This document shows positions 14,401 through 27,500 of a DNA stretch of 64,000 nucleotides, one piece after another. Source of the stretch: Adineta steineri. Taxonomy: Eukaryota; Rotifera; Eurotatoria; Adinetida; Adinetidae. Position 1 is the stretch's first letter, and each line of letters begins with the position of its first letter. The notes below the pieces were generated by a model. The model had not been told where the DNA came from. It saw only the letters and a program-made list of their open reading frames with translations, and did not search any database. The translations under genes and the position numbers were made by a program. Where the stretch lies: contig CAJNOI010000032.1 in the NCBI GenBank assembly GCA_905250115.1, forward strand, positions 626,127-690,126, written 5' to 3'.

Positions 14401-15279
14401 TTTTTTATAATTGCAGCTATTTCAGGATCTTGATACATAGCAAATGCTAGATCATCTATGATTGAGATCTGATCCGATCTTAAAAATTATATTTCAAAAG
14501 AAAGAAATATTTTATTTAATACATGAAAAAAATATAATTAATCTACCTGGTTGTTGTCGTCTCTGGTTGATTTTCACTGTTTTCATGGAACTACATAAAC
14601 ATACATCGATTAAATAAATTATCAGAAAATTTTGATTAGTTTTACTTTGTCAATATCGTCACCGAGTACATTGATTGCAACAATGCTTACCTTAAAGAAA
14701 TACGGATGAATATTTCAGTCCTTCTCGAAAAATTAACTTTTACTTGATTATAGAAATTCGATCGATTAGAATAATTTTTATGTATAATTAATTTTAAAAA
14801 CATTCCTTCAGCATCCACATGTATTGACTTAAGTTCTCGTGCTTTAAACTCTGTTCGTTCATTACTCGATAATTCAATATATCTTAAAAACAAAAAACAA
14901 ACTATTTTTTTATTATCAACAAAAATTAGATTCAATTATTTACCCAAGACGAGTATAACGTGCATTTTCAAGTATTACACTATCATCAGAAGTACAATCT
15001 CCAAGAAAAAATTCAATTTTTGATGCTAAAAATATTTTCATAGAAGATTTCTATTTCAATAAATTATTTTTTACCAATTAAAAACTGATGAGCAAGTAAT
15101 TGTACACGTCTAAGTCGTACAGCATGTTCAAATTGTAGAATAAGTTCTTGAGGATATGAACAAAACCGACTACTTTGCCAACCTTTAACTAATGGTCCAT
15201 GATGATTTAATTCACTAGCAGGATATTGTTCATCAGAACTTGATGAATAAACAACTTGAAAATGAATTTTTCTTGGCAT
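11438..15279 (-). CDS. CEP104: CEP104 centrosomal/ciliary-tip protein
   Basis: About fifteen exons separated by short introns run from ATG at 15279 to TAA at 11438-11440. The N-terminus (MPRKIHFQVVYSSSSDEQYP) and the following GW-SSRFCSYPQELILQ and LLAHQFLI segments match the CEP104 jelly-roll domain, as do KARELKSIHVDAEGMFLKL and VSIVAINVLGD. Next come DDLAFAMYQDPEIAAII and a coiled coil (14.1-14.5 kb), a Ser/Thr/Pro-rich linker, and a TOG/HEAT-like domain in the exon at about 12.65-13.67 kb with RTGDSNARLR and ALEHNGEVRELAMKIFL. C2H2/C2HC zinc-finger motifs (CIFCGEKNEDF, CPRCSEAI, CPLCHTNI) lie near the C-terminus. CEP104 acts at the distal end of centrioles and at ciliary tips with CP110/CEP97 and EB1, binding tubulin through its TOG domain. 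The architecture looks complete. The start lies 222 bp from the DNA-PKcs start on the other strand. Confidence 0.93.
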
Positions 15280-15501
15280 TGATTTTTTTTTCTCAATATT
15301 TTATATCTTCAAATAAATAGAGTTACTTCAAACGCGCTTCGGCATTATTCGTATGAAATGGAATTTTTTCTCTTAGTTATATCCTCTACATGTTTTTAAA
15401 AATTAAAGAAGATGTCAGTAATGTACTCTCTGATTCGTTCAAAAGAGGTCCTTTGTTCTTTTGCGGGCATTTCAATATTCTATTATTCATTCAGTCGAAA
15501 T
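15280..15501. promoter_or_regulatory. Shared divergent promoter interval of CEP104 and DNA-PKcs
   Basis: Only 222 bp separate the CEP104 ATG (15279, minus) from the preferred DNA-PKcs ATG (15502, plus), so both promoters must lie here or inside the first exons. An in-frame upstream ATG for DNA-PKcs at 15412 would add 30 residues. The hydrophobic Cys/Phe-rich extension has no counterpart in the family, so 15502 (MAEGSRVLTFDDY) is preferred. No clear TATA box or named factor site was identified. Confidence 0.55.
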
Positions 15502-18500
15502 ATGGCTGAAGGTTCACGTGTATTAACTTTTGATGACTATATCGAAGCATTACATGTAAATCTTAATAAATCCGATAAAATACCCGATGTTGATGAACAA
15601 TGCGCATTGCTTATTGCTGGTTTGGCTGGAGCTTATTCTGAACAACCGTCATCCATGCAAACAGGTAAAATGAAAAAAAAAATTTCGATAAAAATTCATT
15701 CATTTAATATTCAATTTTATTTCAGCTATGTGTTTATCAGCATTATTCTGTGGACAACAAAATATTTTAACATTTCTTCGACGTGCAAGTTCAAAAACTG
15801 AAGTATTATCTAACATTCTTTTTCCCAAAAAATCATGTCATTTTCATTTTATTTAGTTAAAAACATCTAAAACTCAAATTCTTCAATTTTTAAAATTTTT
15901 TGTTGAAACTGCCGCAAACAGAATTCTTCCGCATGCTGTAGAACTTAAATCAGCTCTATTGACAGTTTTTAATGTTGATAATGCATCAGATATTCGTGCA
16001 GCTGTCTTTCCTATTCTATCACAAGTGAGTTTTGACAGATAATTATATCATTTTGTCATATTAAATATTTTGATTTTGTAGTTAATGGAATTAAGTGCTG
16101 GATTTCCAGATATGGAAAGTGAAATTGATAAAATGGCTACGACATTCCTTAATTTAATTGGATTACAAAGTTCGACAACAACAGCTACAAGTATATTGAT
16201 TATTTCTATATAAATAAATTGTATTGTATTTTGTTCATTTAGTTAAAGGACTTTCTTTAGCATTTTTGGGTTTATTATGTAAATATTTTCCTGCACATAT
16301 GCGTAAATATGCAGATCCACTTCTCCTTGGACAATACTTAAAATATTTACATGAACAAGTATGTATATCTTGCATGAAAGATCTAAGAAGAATTAATTCT
16401 TTCAAATTATAACTAATAATTGATTATATTTAGTTAGTAAAAGATAATGTTAAATTTGAAATGTTAATTGCTGCTGGTGCTATGGAAGGTCTTATTTATT
16501 ATCTTGTTAATTTTACTCCATCATCAACTACTGGTAAAATTTATCTTAAAAATAAAAACTATTCATTTATATATATGTATGTCTACAGTTCAACAGACAC
16601 CACTAATACGAACTAAAAGTAAAGAAACTGATAAACATATACAAGAACAACAAATTATAAGTGAATCAGATTTAAAACGTGTATATATATATGCATCACG
16701 TGCTATACAAACACAAGAGCAAACTAATTTAAATCGATATGCACTTGTTAAAGGTAAAGGAAATATTCTTTCCTTTTATATGAATACATTAAAAAAAACC
16801 ATTTTCTCTTTTTTTTAAAGCTGGGTTAGAATTATTTGCTCAACATTCAACTTTATTTACTGAATATCTTTATGATGATTATAAACAGATACTTGATTGT
16901 ATTCGTGCATGGAATGCACATGATAATTATGATGTGAAAAAAATAGCACAACGTGCTTATGATACATTTTTGCTTGGAGTAAAATTTGATTAAATGATAT
17001 GCTTCTCTTTTTTTCTAATTCTCGTATTTTGTTTCATATTATTAGGTTGCTAATGCTTTAAAAGAACCAAATATTAAAACCCCAGAACAACGACATCGTG
17101 CTGTTGGAATATTTCAATATTTTATTCAACACTTTCGAAATAAAGTTGATTCACCAGAATTAGAAATTCGAGATTTAGCAATGGGTATACGTGGTTATGG
17201 TATTTTTGCAAACGTAAGAATTATAGTATTATTAGAGTAACGAAATCTATCCAAAAATTAGAAGAAGATACCCTAATCGAATCATAATTTACTTTCATAT
17301 TGTATTAGATTGTATACCATATTTATGAGAAAAAAGCCGTTTTTTTAAATAAATATATAATTTGTTATATAGGCTTGTAAACTTTATGGTACGGAAGAAG
17401 ATGTTAAATTTATGTTTGTTGGTTTAATTCAACGTTGTGAACAAATAGCGATGCCAACAATAACATTGTCACAAGCAGCAGATGTATTTGATGAACGTTT
17501 TTATGCATTACCTAATCTTCTCGATGCACTTTCTGCTATTATTATTGAAATGACAAATGTAAGATTAGATAAAATAAAAAAGAATTTTATTTAATTAAAA
17601 ATTTTTTGATTAGATTGGTGAAGAATTTCTTGGACCACTTGAACGTTTAACTATAATGACTATTGATTATTATCCACGTTATCAACCAAAACCACAAGCA
17701 ACAACATGTTCATCTGTTATAAAAATGATTTTAGCATTACAAACTAAACCAACATCTTATAAACCATTTCTAACACGAATTGGTAGATAAAATAAATAAA
17801 ATTCATATAGTTTTATTTTCATTATTCTTTATTTAGTAAGCCAAGCAATTATTCGTTGTTGTTCACATCCATTAAAATCCACTGTTGAACAACAATTGGA
17901 AGATGTTGAACCAGATATACCAGATGAAAAAGCTAAATCTCTTCTTGCAATTGGGAAAACAATAACATATGAGAATTATATTCCACTATGGAAAACAATT
18001 TTAAATGTAACTTCATTGAAAGAATTTGATACACCGACATATCCAATATTTGATCGACAAAATATGCTTGTTTCATTATATGATGAAATGATTGATTCAA
18101 TTTTACATATTATTGATCGGCTTGATCTGAGTGTTGATAAAGAAAAAACTCAAGTAAAATAAATCTTTTTATTTTTCAATTTATAGTAAAGAATCTTTTA
18201 TTAGAATGAAAATGATGATGGTACAACTACAACTGATCCAATATTTGGAATGAAACCTGTTAAACCAAAAGATTTTGAAATCTTTTATAATCTTGTCGAT
18301 TTTTGCCAGTAAGAATACATTTCCAAGTAAGATATTGTAATTATGTATTTATCTTTAATAGAGATTTATTACCTGAGCAATCACCTGATTTATTTCAAAA
18401 ATGGATATTTCGATTTCTATATGAAATTATTGCTGCATCAACAAAGTATATTGAAATTTGCAAATCTTTTTATAATCATCTCATTTTGTATTTTAATATA

Positions 18501-21500
18501 GATATCCATTAGTCAGTGGTATTTATCGATTTGTTACATTAGTTATGAATATATGTTTAAAATTAATTTATTTCAAAGTATTTTTCTTATTAATTTTAAA
18601 TTCAATATGTTTTGGTTTATTTTGTTAATAGTCTGATCGAATCGTACCAACAACTCGTGGTGGTATTGAAATGATGGAAACAGATATAAATGAAAATGAA
18701 CAAGTATCATCTGTTTGTACATTAGTTCGACGATTTGCACATGAAGTACTTTCTCGACAAAAACAATATCGTGATGATTTACTTATTTCATGTTTACAAT
18801 TGATTATGTCATTACCATCAGAATGTATTGATTATGATTTTGCTGATTATGTACCAGCTATTCAAGTAGATATTTTTTCTTCTTCTTTACAAACAAAAAG
18901 AAATAATTGTTGCTATTGCAATATTTTAGCTTGCGTTGAGTATTGGTTTAACTTATTTACCATTAGCTGAACAAACAATAAATAGTCTTGAACGATGGTC
19001 ACAATCGACATCATTAAATTTACCTAATTTCTATGATCAAATATTACCATATCTAGATGATTTTCTTCGTTTATCTCATGACCAAGGTAATTAAAAGAAA
19101 AAGAAGAATGAGAACTGTATGATTATTATATAAATATGGACTATTTTAGGTGAAGATGTTAATGTTCGAGCTATTGTATCGGCATTACAAGAAAAAACAC
19201 GTCTTAATTCAAAAAGTAAACATGTTCTACCTACAAGAATGATGAAAAAAACGAAACAGATCAAACACGTATGTTCAAGTTTATAATTATAGTTTAGTAT
19301 TACTTATTTTGAAAAATAGATCCTTTCATTTGAACTATATTAGCTTCACTGAGGAAAAATAATATATTTTATCAATATAAATTAGCTCTCAGATTGTGAC
19401 AGTTATCTTCTCGATCTAGATGATGAAGTCTAACTTAACTTTTTTTTTGAAATAGCTTTTTGAAGATAGTGATATTCGACGAGTACAATTTCGTATTTTT
19501 AAATATCTTGGTTCATTGGGCAATCGTATTAATCATTATCTTATTGATGATACTTCAAATTATTTAATTAAAGAAGCTGTAGCATGGGATAATGAAAATC
19601 ATTTAACATTCAATGTTCCTTTCGATGATATAAAACCAATAATACATCTCGGTATATATATGTATTAATTATTCAAGCTTATATTAAATATTTCATGTTT
19701 TTTCTTTAGATATTTTTCTTCCTCGTATAGTCGATTTAGCATTACATAGTTCTGATCGTCAAACAAAAATTACAGCTTGTGAATTACTTCAATCAATAAT
19801 GCTTTATATGATTGGCAAAAGTGCAAATAATCGAAGCAATGCAGCAGTTTGTTTTCTCATTTAAATTATAATAAATTTTTTGTTTTTTTTCTGTATTAGG
19901 CTTCATATGAAAAACTTTATGCTCATCTATTTCCAGCTGTACTCGAACTTTCATGTGATTCAGATACGGTATAACAAAACAAAACAATATCTTCTTTGTT
20001 TTTCTCTTATTTCTAATCTAATATTTAGTTTACAAAAACACTTTTTACAACATTTATGCTTCAAATGATACATTGGTTTACTAAAAATCAAAATTATGAA
20101 AATCCAGAAACAATGTCAATGCTTGATACATTTATGGTTTGAGATATTTTGTTTTAGTTCTCGAAATTAAGACTCTTAGAATTTTTTTTAATATAGGATG
20201 GTATGATATCGGGACGTAATGCATCAATAAGAGATTTCAGTGGAGTTTGTTTAAATGAATTTCTTAAATGGGCTGTTAAACATGCTGGTGGTTTCGATAA
20301 ATTAGCTTATTTAAAAAATTCTACATCAATACTTAAACGTATTATTAGCTTTTCAATGCATCCAAATAGTTTTAAAAGACTTGGATCAACATTAGCATGG
20401 AATTCAATTTATACACTTTATCGGTAGAAAATATTTTCTTTTACAATAATTTATTTATTTTGATTATATTTTAGAGAATCAGATACTTTAGTTGATGTTT
20501 ATACACTTCAATTACTTTATGTATTTGTTGAAAGTTTATCAATTGCTCAAGGAGATGATCCATCTCTTGGTAAAGTTTATAATTAATCATTTATCTATGA
20601 GATATCATATTAACAACCTTATATTTTAGGTACACAACAGCAAGCAATTGGTGCTTTATCTCATGTAGAAAGAATAATTAAAGAAAAACACAAATTATTT
20701 TATAAAGAAACACCTAAACGACATCGTCCACCGTAAGATTTTGTTTTCTTTCACGAAATATTAATTTAAGAGATTAACTTAGATCATGGACTAATGCTAC
20801 ACTTGATGTTGCTGTAGGATGGTTACTTAGACAATGTGGAAGAATTGAAACAGAATCAAGACGAAAATGTATTGAACTTGTTTCTACATTTATTCCATTA
20901 TTAGAAGGTAAATAATTTTCTATTAAAAATGAACTAAATTAAATTTTTGTATTTGTATTATACTAGATATTCGATCGATTCGGGAATATTTTGAACTAAA
21001 AGTAAAATCTGATGGAAATATTTATTTTATTGAAAGGTAAAATAGAATAGAATTAAGAGAATATTTTATTATCGTTTTAATAAATTTTTAGATTTGAAGG
21101 AACATTCGATAAAGAGAAAAAAACAAAATTTAAGGCTAATTTAGCAAATCAAACATGTTTAATTGATATGAGTGAACAATTTTCGATATCTATTGTTTAT
21201 CAATGGCTTGATACTGTCATTGCTTCACTTGATTGTTATACTTGGGTATTTTCTCAAGGATTTCTTAATCCACTTCTATTTCAAGGTAATTCATTTTTTC
21301 TTATAACATTCTTTATCTAATCTATCTGTTTAATTATAGATAATAATCAACAAAGTCGTTTAATTGTTGCAATATCATATTTTATACAAAAAGTTTCTAT
21401 GAATACATTATATGATATAATAACTTATTTTCCACCTTCAAATCAACCACAAGTATTTACTCCAACTGATGTTAATCAATTTGAAACGTAAGACGAAAAT

Positions 21501-24500
21501 TTTTGTGATTTTTGAATTTTATGTAATAATATTCTAGAGCAAAATGTACAGTTATTGTTCGTTTACTTAATTTTATTACAGCACTTTGGACAAAATATCC
21601 ACAAGATACAATGCGAGCAATTGATAGTTCATTTTATAATAATGATTTAGTTAAATTAATTTTAACTTGTGTATTTAATCCAACACAACTGGGATTTGAT
21701 ATAAATAATGAAGAAATTAATAAAAAATTACCTGATAGAGTATGTTAAACAATTTTTCAATTGAACTGAATATTTTATAAAGGAAATATTTAGATAGCAA
21801 ATCTACTTAAATCAATAACAAGTCATTTACCTGATCAATTATTACAACCATTCTACGATGTTTCATTAGAGATGACAAAGACAGATGGGTATGTAAAAAT
21901 CTGAATAACCAAATATTAATCTTTTTTTTTGACTTCAAGACTTTACAATTTAACTAATGAATTAAATCAAAATTCTGTTCGTTGGTCTTTAATATTTACT
22001 ATATCTCGTGGACATCGTCTTCTACATGATGTTCGTTTATTAGCTAAACCTAAACAATCCGAAGAATATGCAAAAGAACTTTGGACAACAATGTTAACAG
22101 TATGCATTTTTCATAGATTTTTCTTAATTAATCTAAATTTATATTGATAGAAAATGATTAATCATGACGATGATTTCGATAAAGCAAATCTTGTATTAAC
22201 TGTTGATGTACAACGTGGTTTACAATCTCTATTTGATTATATCATCTATTTAGGCATTAAAGTATGATTCATATCTTTTAATAAATTTCATTTCTTATAT
22301 TTATTCTTTAGCCAAATGAAGTTTTACCTTATTTTTTTCAATCAAATCGTATACATACAGATTCTGGTATGACAACAGTTGGTACTTATTTATTAACATT
22401 ATTTAAACATCAAATAACTAGTTGGCTTGGTATAACACCTCATTTCATAATTGATAATGTTGGTGAAATCAATACTGTTGAACAATGTCGTCCTGTAGTT
22501 GTTTTTCTATCAACTGTTCTTGATTTATGTAGTCGAGAAAAAGATATTCGTCAACAATATGGTCGACAATTTGTTGATGGAATCTATACATGTTGGCCAC
22601 AATTTTCTTCTCTTTATCAATCAACAAATCTCGATGATAAACTATTAATTGTTACATTACTAACAAAAACATTTATTATTGATAGTCATATATTAACAAC
22701 ACATGAACAATTTGATCATATATCTCAAATGTATTTATCTTTATTAATTGATAAACAATTAAATTTAACATTTAAAACACGTTTACTTGATTTATTAACA
22801 TTTTTTGCTTCAATTGATACTGATGAAACTATGTGTGAAACAAAACGTCAAAAATGGTCGAATGATCTTTGTCGAACATTACATATATTTACAGCTGATT
22901 GTTTTCCATTGAAAAGTACGGAATTTCCTGTTGGTACACAAGAATATCATGATTATCAAGCAGCTATAAGAAAAATTCTTTCTGCACTTGAATTATCTTC
23001 GTCATTTATTTTATTTGAATTATTAATATGGATGTTATGTTGTGAACAACATCATATATTTGAAGAAGAAATTCTTCTTTCAATAAGTCGTTATGTTGTT
23101 AAATTAAATAATCAAATAAAACAAACAAATTTACTTGATTATATTTATTCAATAATATTTGGAAAGAATACACTTTTTCGTACTGAACATCGTTTAAATG
23201 CATTAGAAAAATTAATTTTAAAAATTTTAACATCGGTGAAAAAAATTACATTAATTGAATTTTATAAAAAATATATATGTACATTAGTTATTGATGAACT
23301 TGATATTAAACTTGATTTAACATCTCAAACATTAACATCAATATTAATTAATAAAGTTTGTACGTATCGTTTAATCGATCATATGTATACAATATTAAAT
23401 AAAGATGATGTTTTCGGTGGTAATTCTTCAATAGCAAGAGTTTTTTATGATTATGTTAAAAAACAAGAAGAAGCACGAAAAATTTTGAATGTTGAAATAC
23501 CAATGACAGCAGTTAAAATTACTGATAAATTTGATGGAAAAGAATTAACAAAACATGTTATTGCAAAGGCAAGAGGACAATTTGTGGATGGAAGACCATC
23601 GAAATCAATGGATGTTATGTTAGCAGGAATAAATACAATGGAAAAACAAATTAAAATACATTTAATACGAGCATTAGCAACAAGTTCATTTAATTGTTTA
23701 ATTTCATTACTTATTTGTACACAAACAGAAGCAAAACTTTATAAAGCTTTTATTTTTGATTCAAATCCAACAAAGGTAAATGAAGTTAGATTTTCATAAG
23801 TAAAAATCTTGAGCATTAAACCTAGATAGCGATGTGGTGTAAATGAAAGTACAGGGGTTCATTTTATTTCTAAACCCTCATCCGCATCTTTTGTGTACCC
23901 CTTGAAAAAGCATAGAATATCTATAATTTACTTCGGTCTAATTAACGGCAGCGCTAGAATTCTTGACTAAGGTGAGCTCAGATAGAATATCATTGGTTTT
24001 TTTAAGATCTAAAAAAGATTTCAGGGTGGGCTGAGCCCATCCTTAGCGCCGCCACTAGGTCTAGTGTATTAATTCCAGGAGCGTAGCTAGAGGTGTTCAA
24101 AAAATGCATGTGCACACCCCTTAGGAAAAACGTACCTGTAGGGGAGCCGGGAAAACTATTCCACTCGAAATAAAAAATTATTTCCCTACAGCTGTGCATA
24201 CCACTTGGTAAGTCAGGCAATTCCTGGGTACGCCCCTGATTAATTCTATTAACTAGATCTCTACGATTACTTTCATCTAACTGCAAGAAAAAAATCTTTG
24301 TTTTAGGATGAATATGTTTTTGAAAATTTAATCGATTCCGAACATAAATATACATTTCCACTGGAACTTGAACGTTATTATAAAAAAGATAAACGTACAT
24401 TATTAAATATTTTATGTAAAAAAATTCTTACTTCATCAAAATTGGATAATTCATCTCAACAACGTATATCTAGTACACCACGTTATTTATCATCACAATA

Positions 24501-27500
24501 TTTATTTGGTAGTAGTTTAACTGATGAATTAGCTGTTTTCGATTTTACATCAGCTGCTGTTAATCAACAACAAAATGATTTGAATAAAAGTCTTTCAACT
24601 TCTTCATCAGAACAATCGTCAGCAAATATATCATTAGAAAAAAAAGATTATGATGGACCAGCATTAATCGAAGGTTCAGATGATGAATTAGGNNNNNNNN
24701 NNNNNNNNNNNNNNNNNNNNNNNNNNNNNNNNNNNNNNNNNNNNNNNNNNNNNNNNNNNNNNNNNNNNNNNNNNNNNNNNNNNNNNNNNNNNCAACAATA
24801 TCAAGTCATTTAGAATCCGTTGGAATATTAACAATTGAATATTTTATACGTTTAAATCAACGAAATGAATCTAATCAATTATTTCATGAACCTTTAAAGA
24901 AAAAACTTAAACCAGATCCTGATATAAGTAAACAATTATATAAAAAAATTGATCAATGGCTTGAATTAGCTAAATGTTATCGTTCATTAGCTAATTATGA
25001 TGATGTACGTGGTATTTTCTCGCAAACACCTGGTTTAAAACCAATAACATTACGTGCTATTGAAGAAGAAAGTCATACAGATTTTCTTTTAGCATTAAAT
25101 AGTTATGTAACAGCATTAGAACAATATCCTCTAACAGATGATTCATTAAATGATCCAATATTAGAATTAGAACATGAGTTTTGGACACAATCAATGTTAA
25201 ATTGTTGTAATCAATTAAATAATTGGACAATTATGTCTAAACATATATTTATTGATGATACAACATTTGATACATTATGGTCCAATGCACATCAATTAAA
25301 TTATTTAATGCCTTATGCAATACGTGCAAAACTTAAATTACTTATATCAGGTACAGAACAAGAACAATTAGAACAAGATGATCTTTGTCAATTTTTTAAT
25401 AATTTATCTACAACATCAGATAATACAACAGCAACAAATAATTCCGAAACAACATTTGTTAAACGATCATATATTGAAAAACAATATCCATTTGAATTAG
25501 CAACTTTTTTTCTTTATCAAAAAGATTTTGATCGTAAGTATTTATCCAAAAATCTACACTCGGAAAAAAACAATAAATAATTTTCTTTGTCTTTCAAGGT
25601 ACAAAATATTATATTCAATATGCTAAAGAACAATTTTTACTTCGTTGGTCAACATTAAGTCGTTTAAGTGAATATGGCCGAAAAACAACAATTCAATTAA
25701 TTCAACCATATTATGAACTTGATCAATTTCTTGTTTTTATCGAACATAATTTACCATTATTAAAATCTTTAGAAAATCGTTATTTAACAAATAATAAAAA
25801 TGATACAACAACACGAGATTTATTTCTTGAACGTGTACATAATGATTTATTATCACAATGGCAATTACCAGATGTTGTTCGTAGTTCAATTCAAACATGG
25901 GATGATATTGTTACAAATCGTTCATTATTTTTAGATGTATGTTATATTTATTTACTCTGGGAAAAGAAAGGAAAGAATGAGGATCATCTAGGATTCTGCA
26001 AAGTGGTTCTGATCCCGGTCGCGCGGGACTGGGACTAAATCTTCATTTTCTTTCGGGACCGGAACCTGATCAAAATTGTCATCTGGTTTCAGTAATTTTT
26101 TTAATCGTATATTAAACTAGACATTTATTGGGTATTGAAAATAAATGTGAAAAAATTTATTTTGATCAGAAATGTCTTACATTATTTCTAAACCAGCAAA
26201 TCTATAATTGCTTCGTTTCAAAGGCAAAATTTAGTACTGCGAATCATTACATAATTACTTTTAAACTTCTATTGAGACCGAGACCGGAACCAATTGTAAA
26301 AGCTTGACCGGAACTGGGACTGAGACCAAAAAAAATGATTTTGTAGATCCCTAGGATCATCATCATCATTACGAATCACAAGGCCTTTAACAAATAGATT
26401 CAATAGAATAAATTTCACCTCTAGTCTCTAGGTAATATATTTTATATTTAGATTCTTGATGAATTGATTGGTGGACCACGAATGACATTTACAAGTCGTT
26501 TAAAAGCTACTGAATTTGATCCATTATTAATTGATTATAAAGTACAATCATTACTTGATATGTCCTATTGTGCATTACGTCAACGTAATTTTAAATTAGC
26601 TTTAACTAAATTAAATGAAACACGTCATCGTCTGGATTTATGTCAAAATCCATTGATGAAATCAATTTATTGGAATGAAATCTATTGTGATGTACATTTA
26701 AAACGTCACCAAATGCAATCATCTACAGCAACATTATCAAGTTTATTATCAACAAGTGTTGCGAAAGAATTAAAAAAAATGGAAACAAAAATAAATTCAT
26801 TACAAATTATTGATCAACAAACTGCACAATTAAATTCGAATTATATTCAATTAAATTCACAATTTTCTCGAATAGTTATTGATTTTCTTCTTGCTCAACC
26901 AAAAGCTTATTATGAGTATGAACAAGATGAAAAAATTCCTCAAGCTAAACATAAACAATTAGAAATGTATTTATATGGATTAGATAATAATACAAAACAA
27001 ATTCAACAAGCTGATCAATTAATTTATGAATTATTTCATAAATGTACTTCAATATTGAAAGAAAATATTGAAAAACAAGAAAATGATTTACAAAATCCTT
27101 CAGTAAGTTTTCATTTTGTATTAAAACATAATAATAAAATTCGTATTTATTTAGATAAATATTTGTTTAGCAAAAGAAAATATTCTTAGTCGAGATTATA
27201 ATGAATTAGCAAGTGTTTGTGATGATTATTTACGTCGATATGAAAATAATGAAGTTGAGAATAATCTTATGGACAATTTATTTCAAGGAAACAATGGAAA
27301 TAATATTGCAGAATTAATTGTTAAATCTGTTTTATTATCAATGAAATATGGATCAAATGAAGGTGTTAAACGTTTTTCACGTTTATTACAAATTGTTGAT
27401 TTGTATCCAAATACAATGGATTTAATAGCTGAAAAAATACAAGAAATTCCATGTTGGATGTTTTTTGATTGTTTATATCAAATAACAGCATATTTCGATA

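Noticed and set aside
15412..15501. Earlier in-frame ATG for DNA-PKcs
   Set aside because: The 30 extra residues have no family counterpart; the MAEG start at 15502 fits better. Not excluded without transcript data.
23850..23905. ACAGGGGTTC...GTGTACCCCT as a possible fourth MITE in the DNA-PKcs intron
   Set aside because: The inverted match is only a few bases and no target duplication was found.
24002..24400. 132-residue minus-strand frame within a DNA-PKcs intron and exon
   Set aside because: It overlaps MITE 2 and the antisense of a DNA-PKcs exon; a shadow frame.
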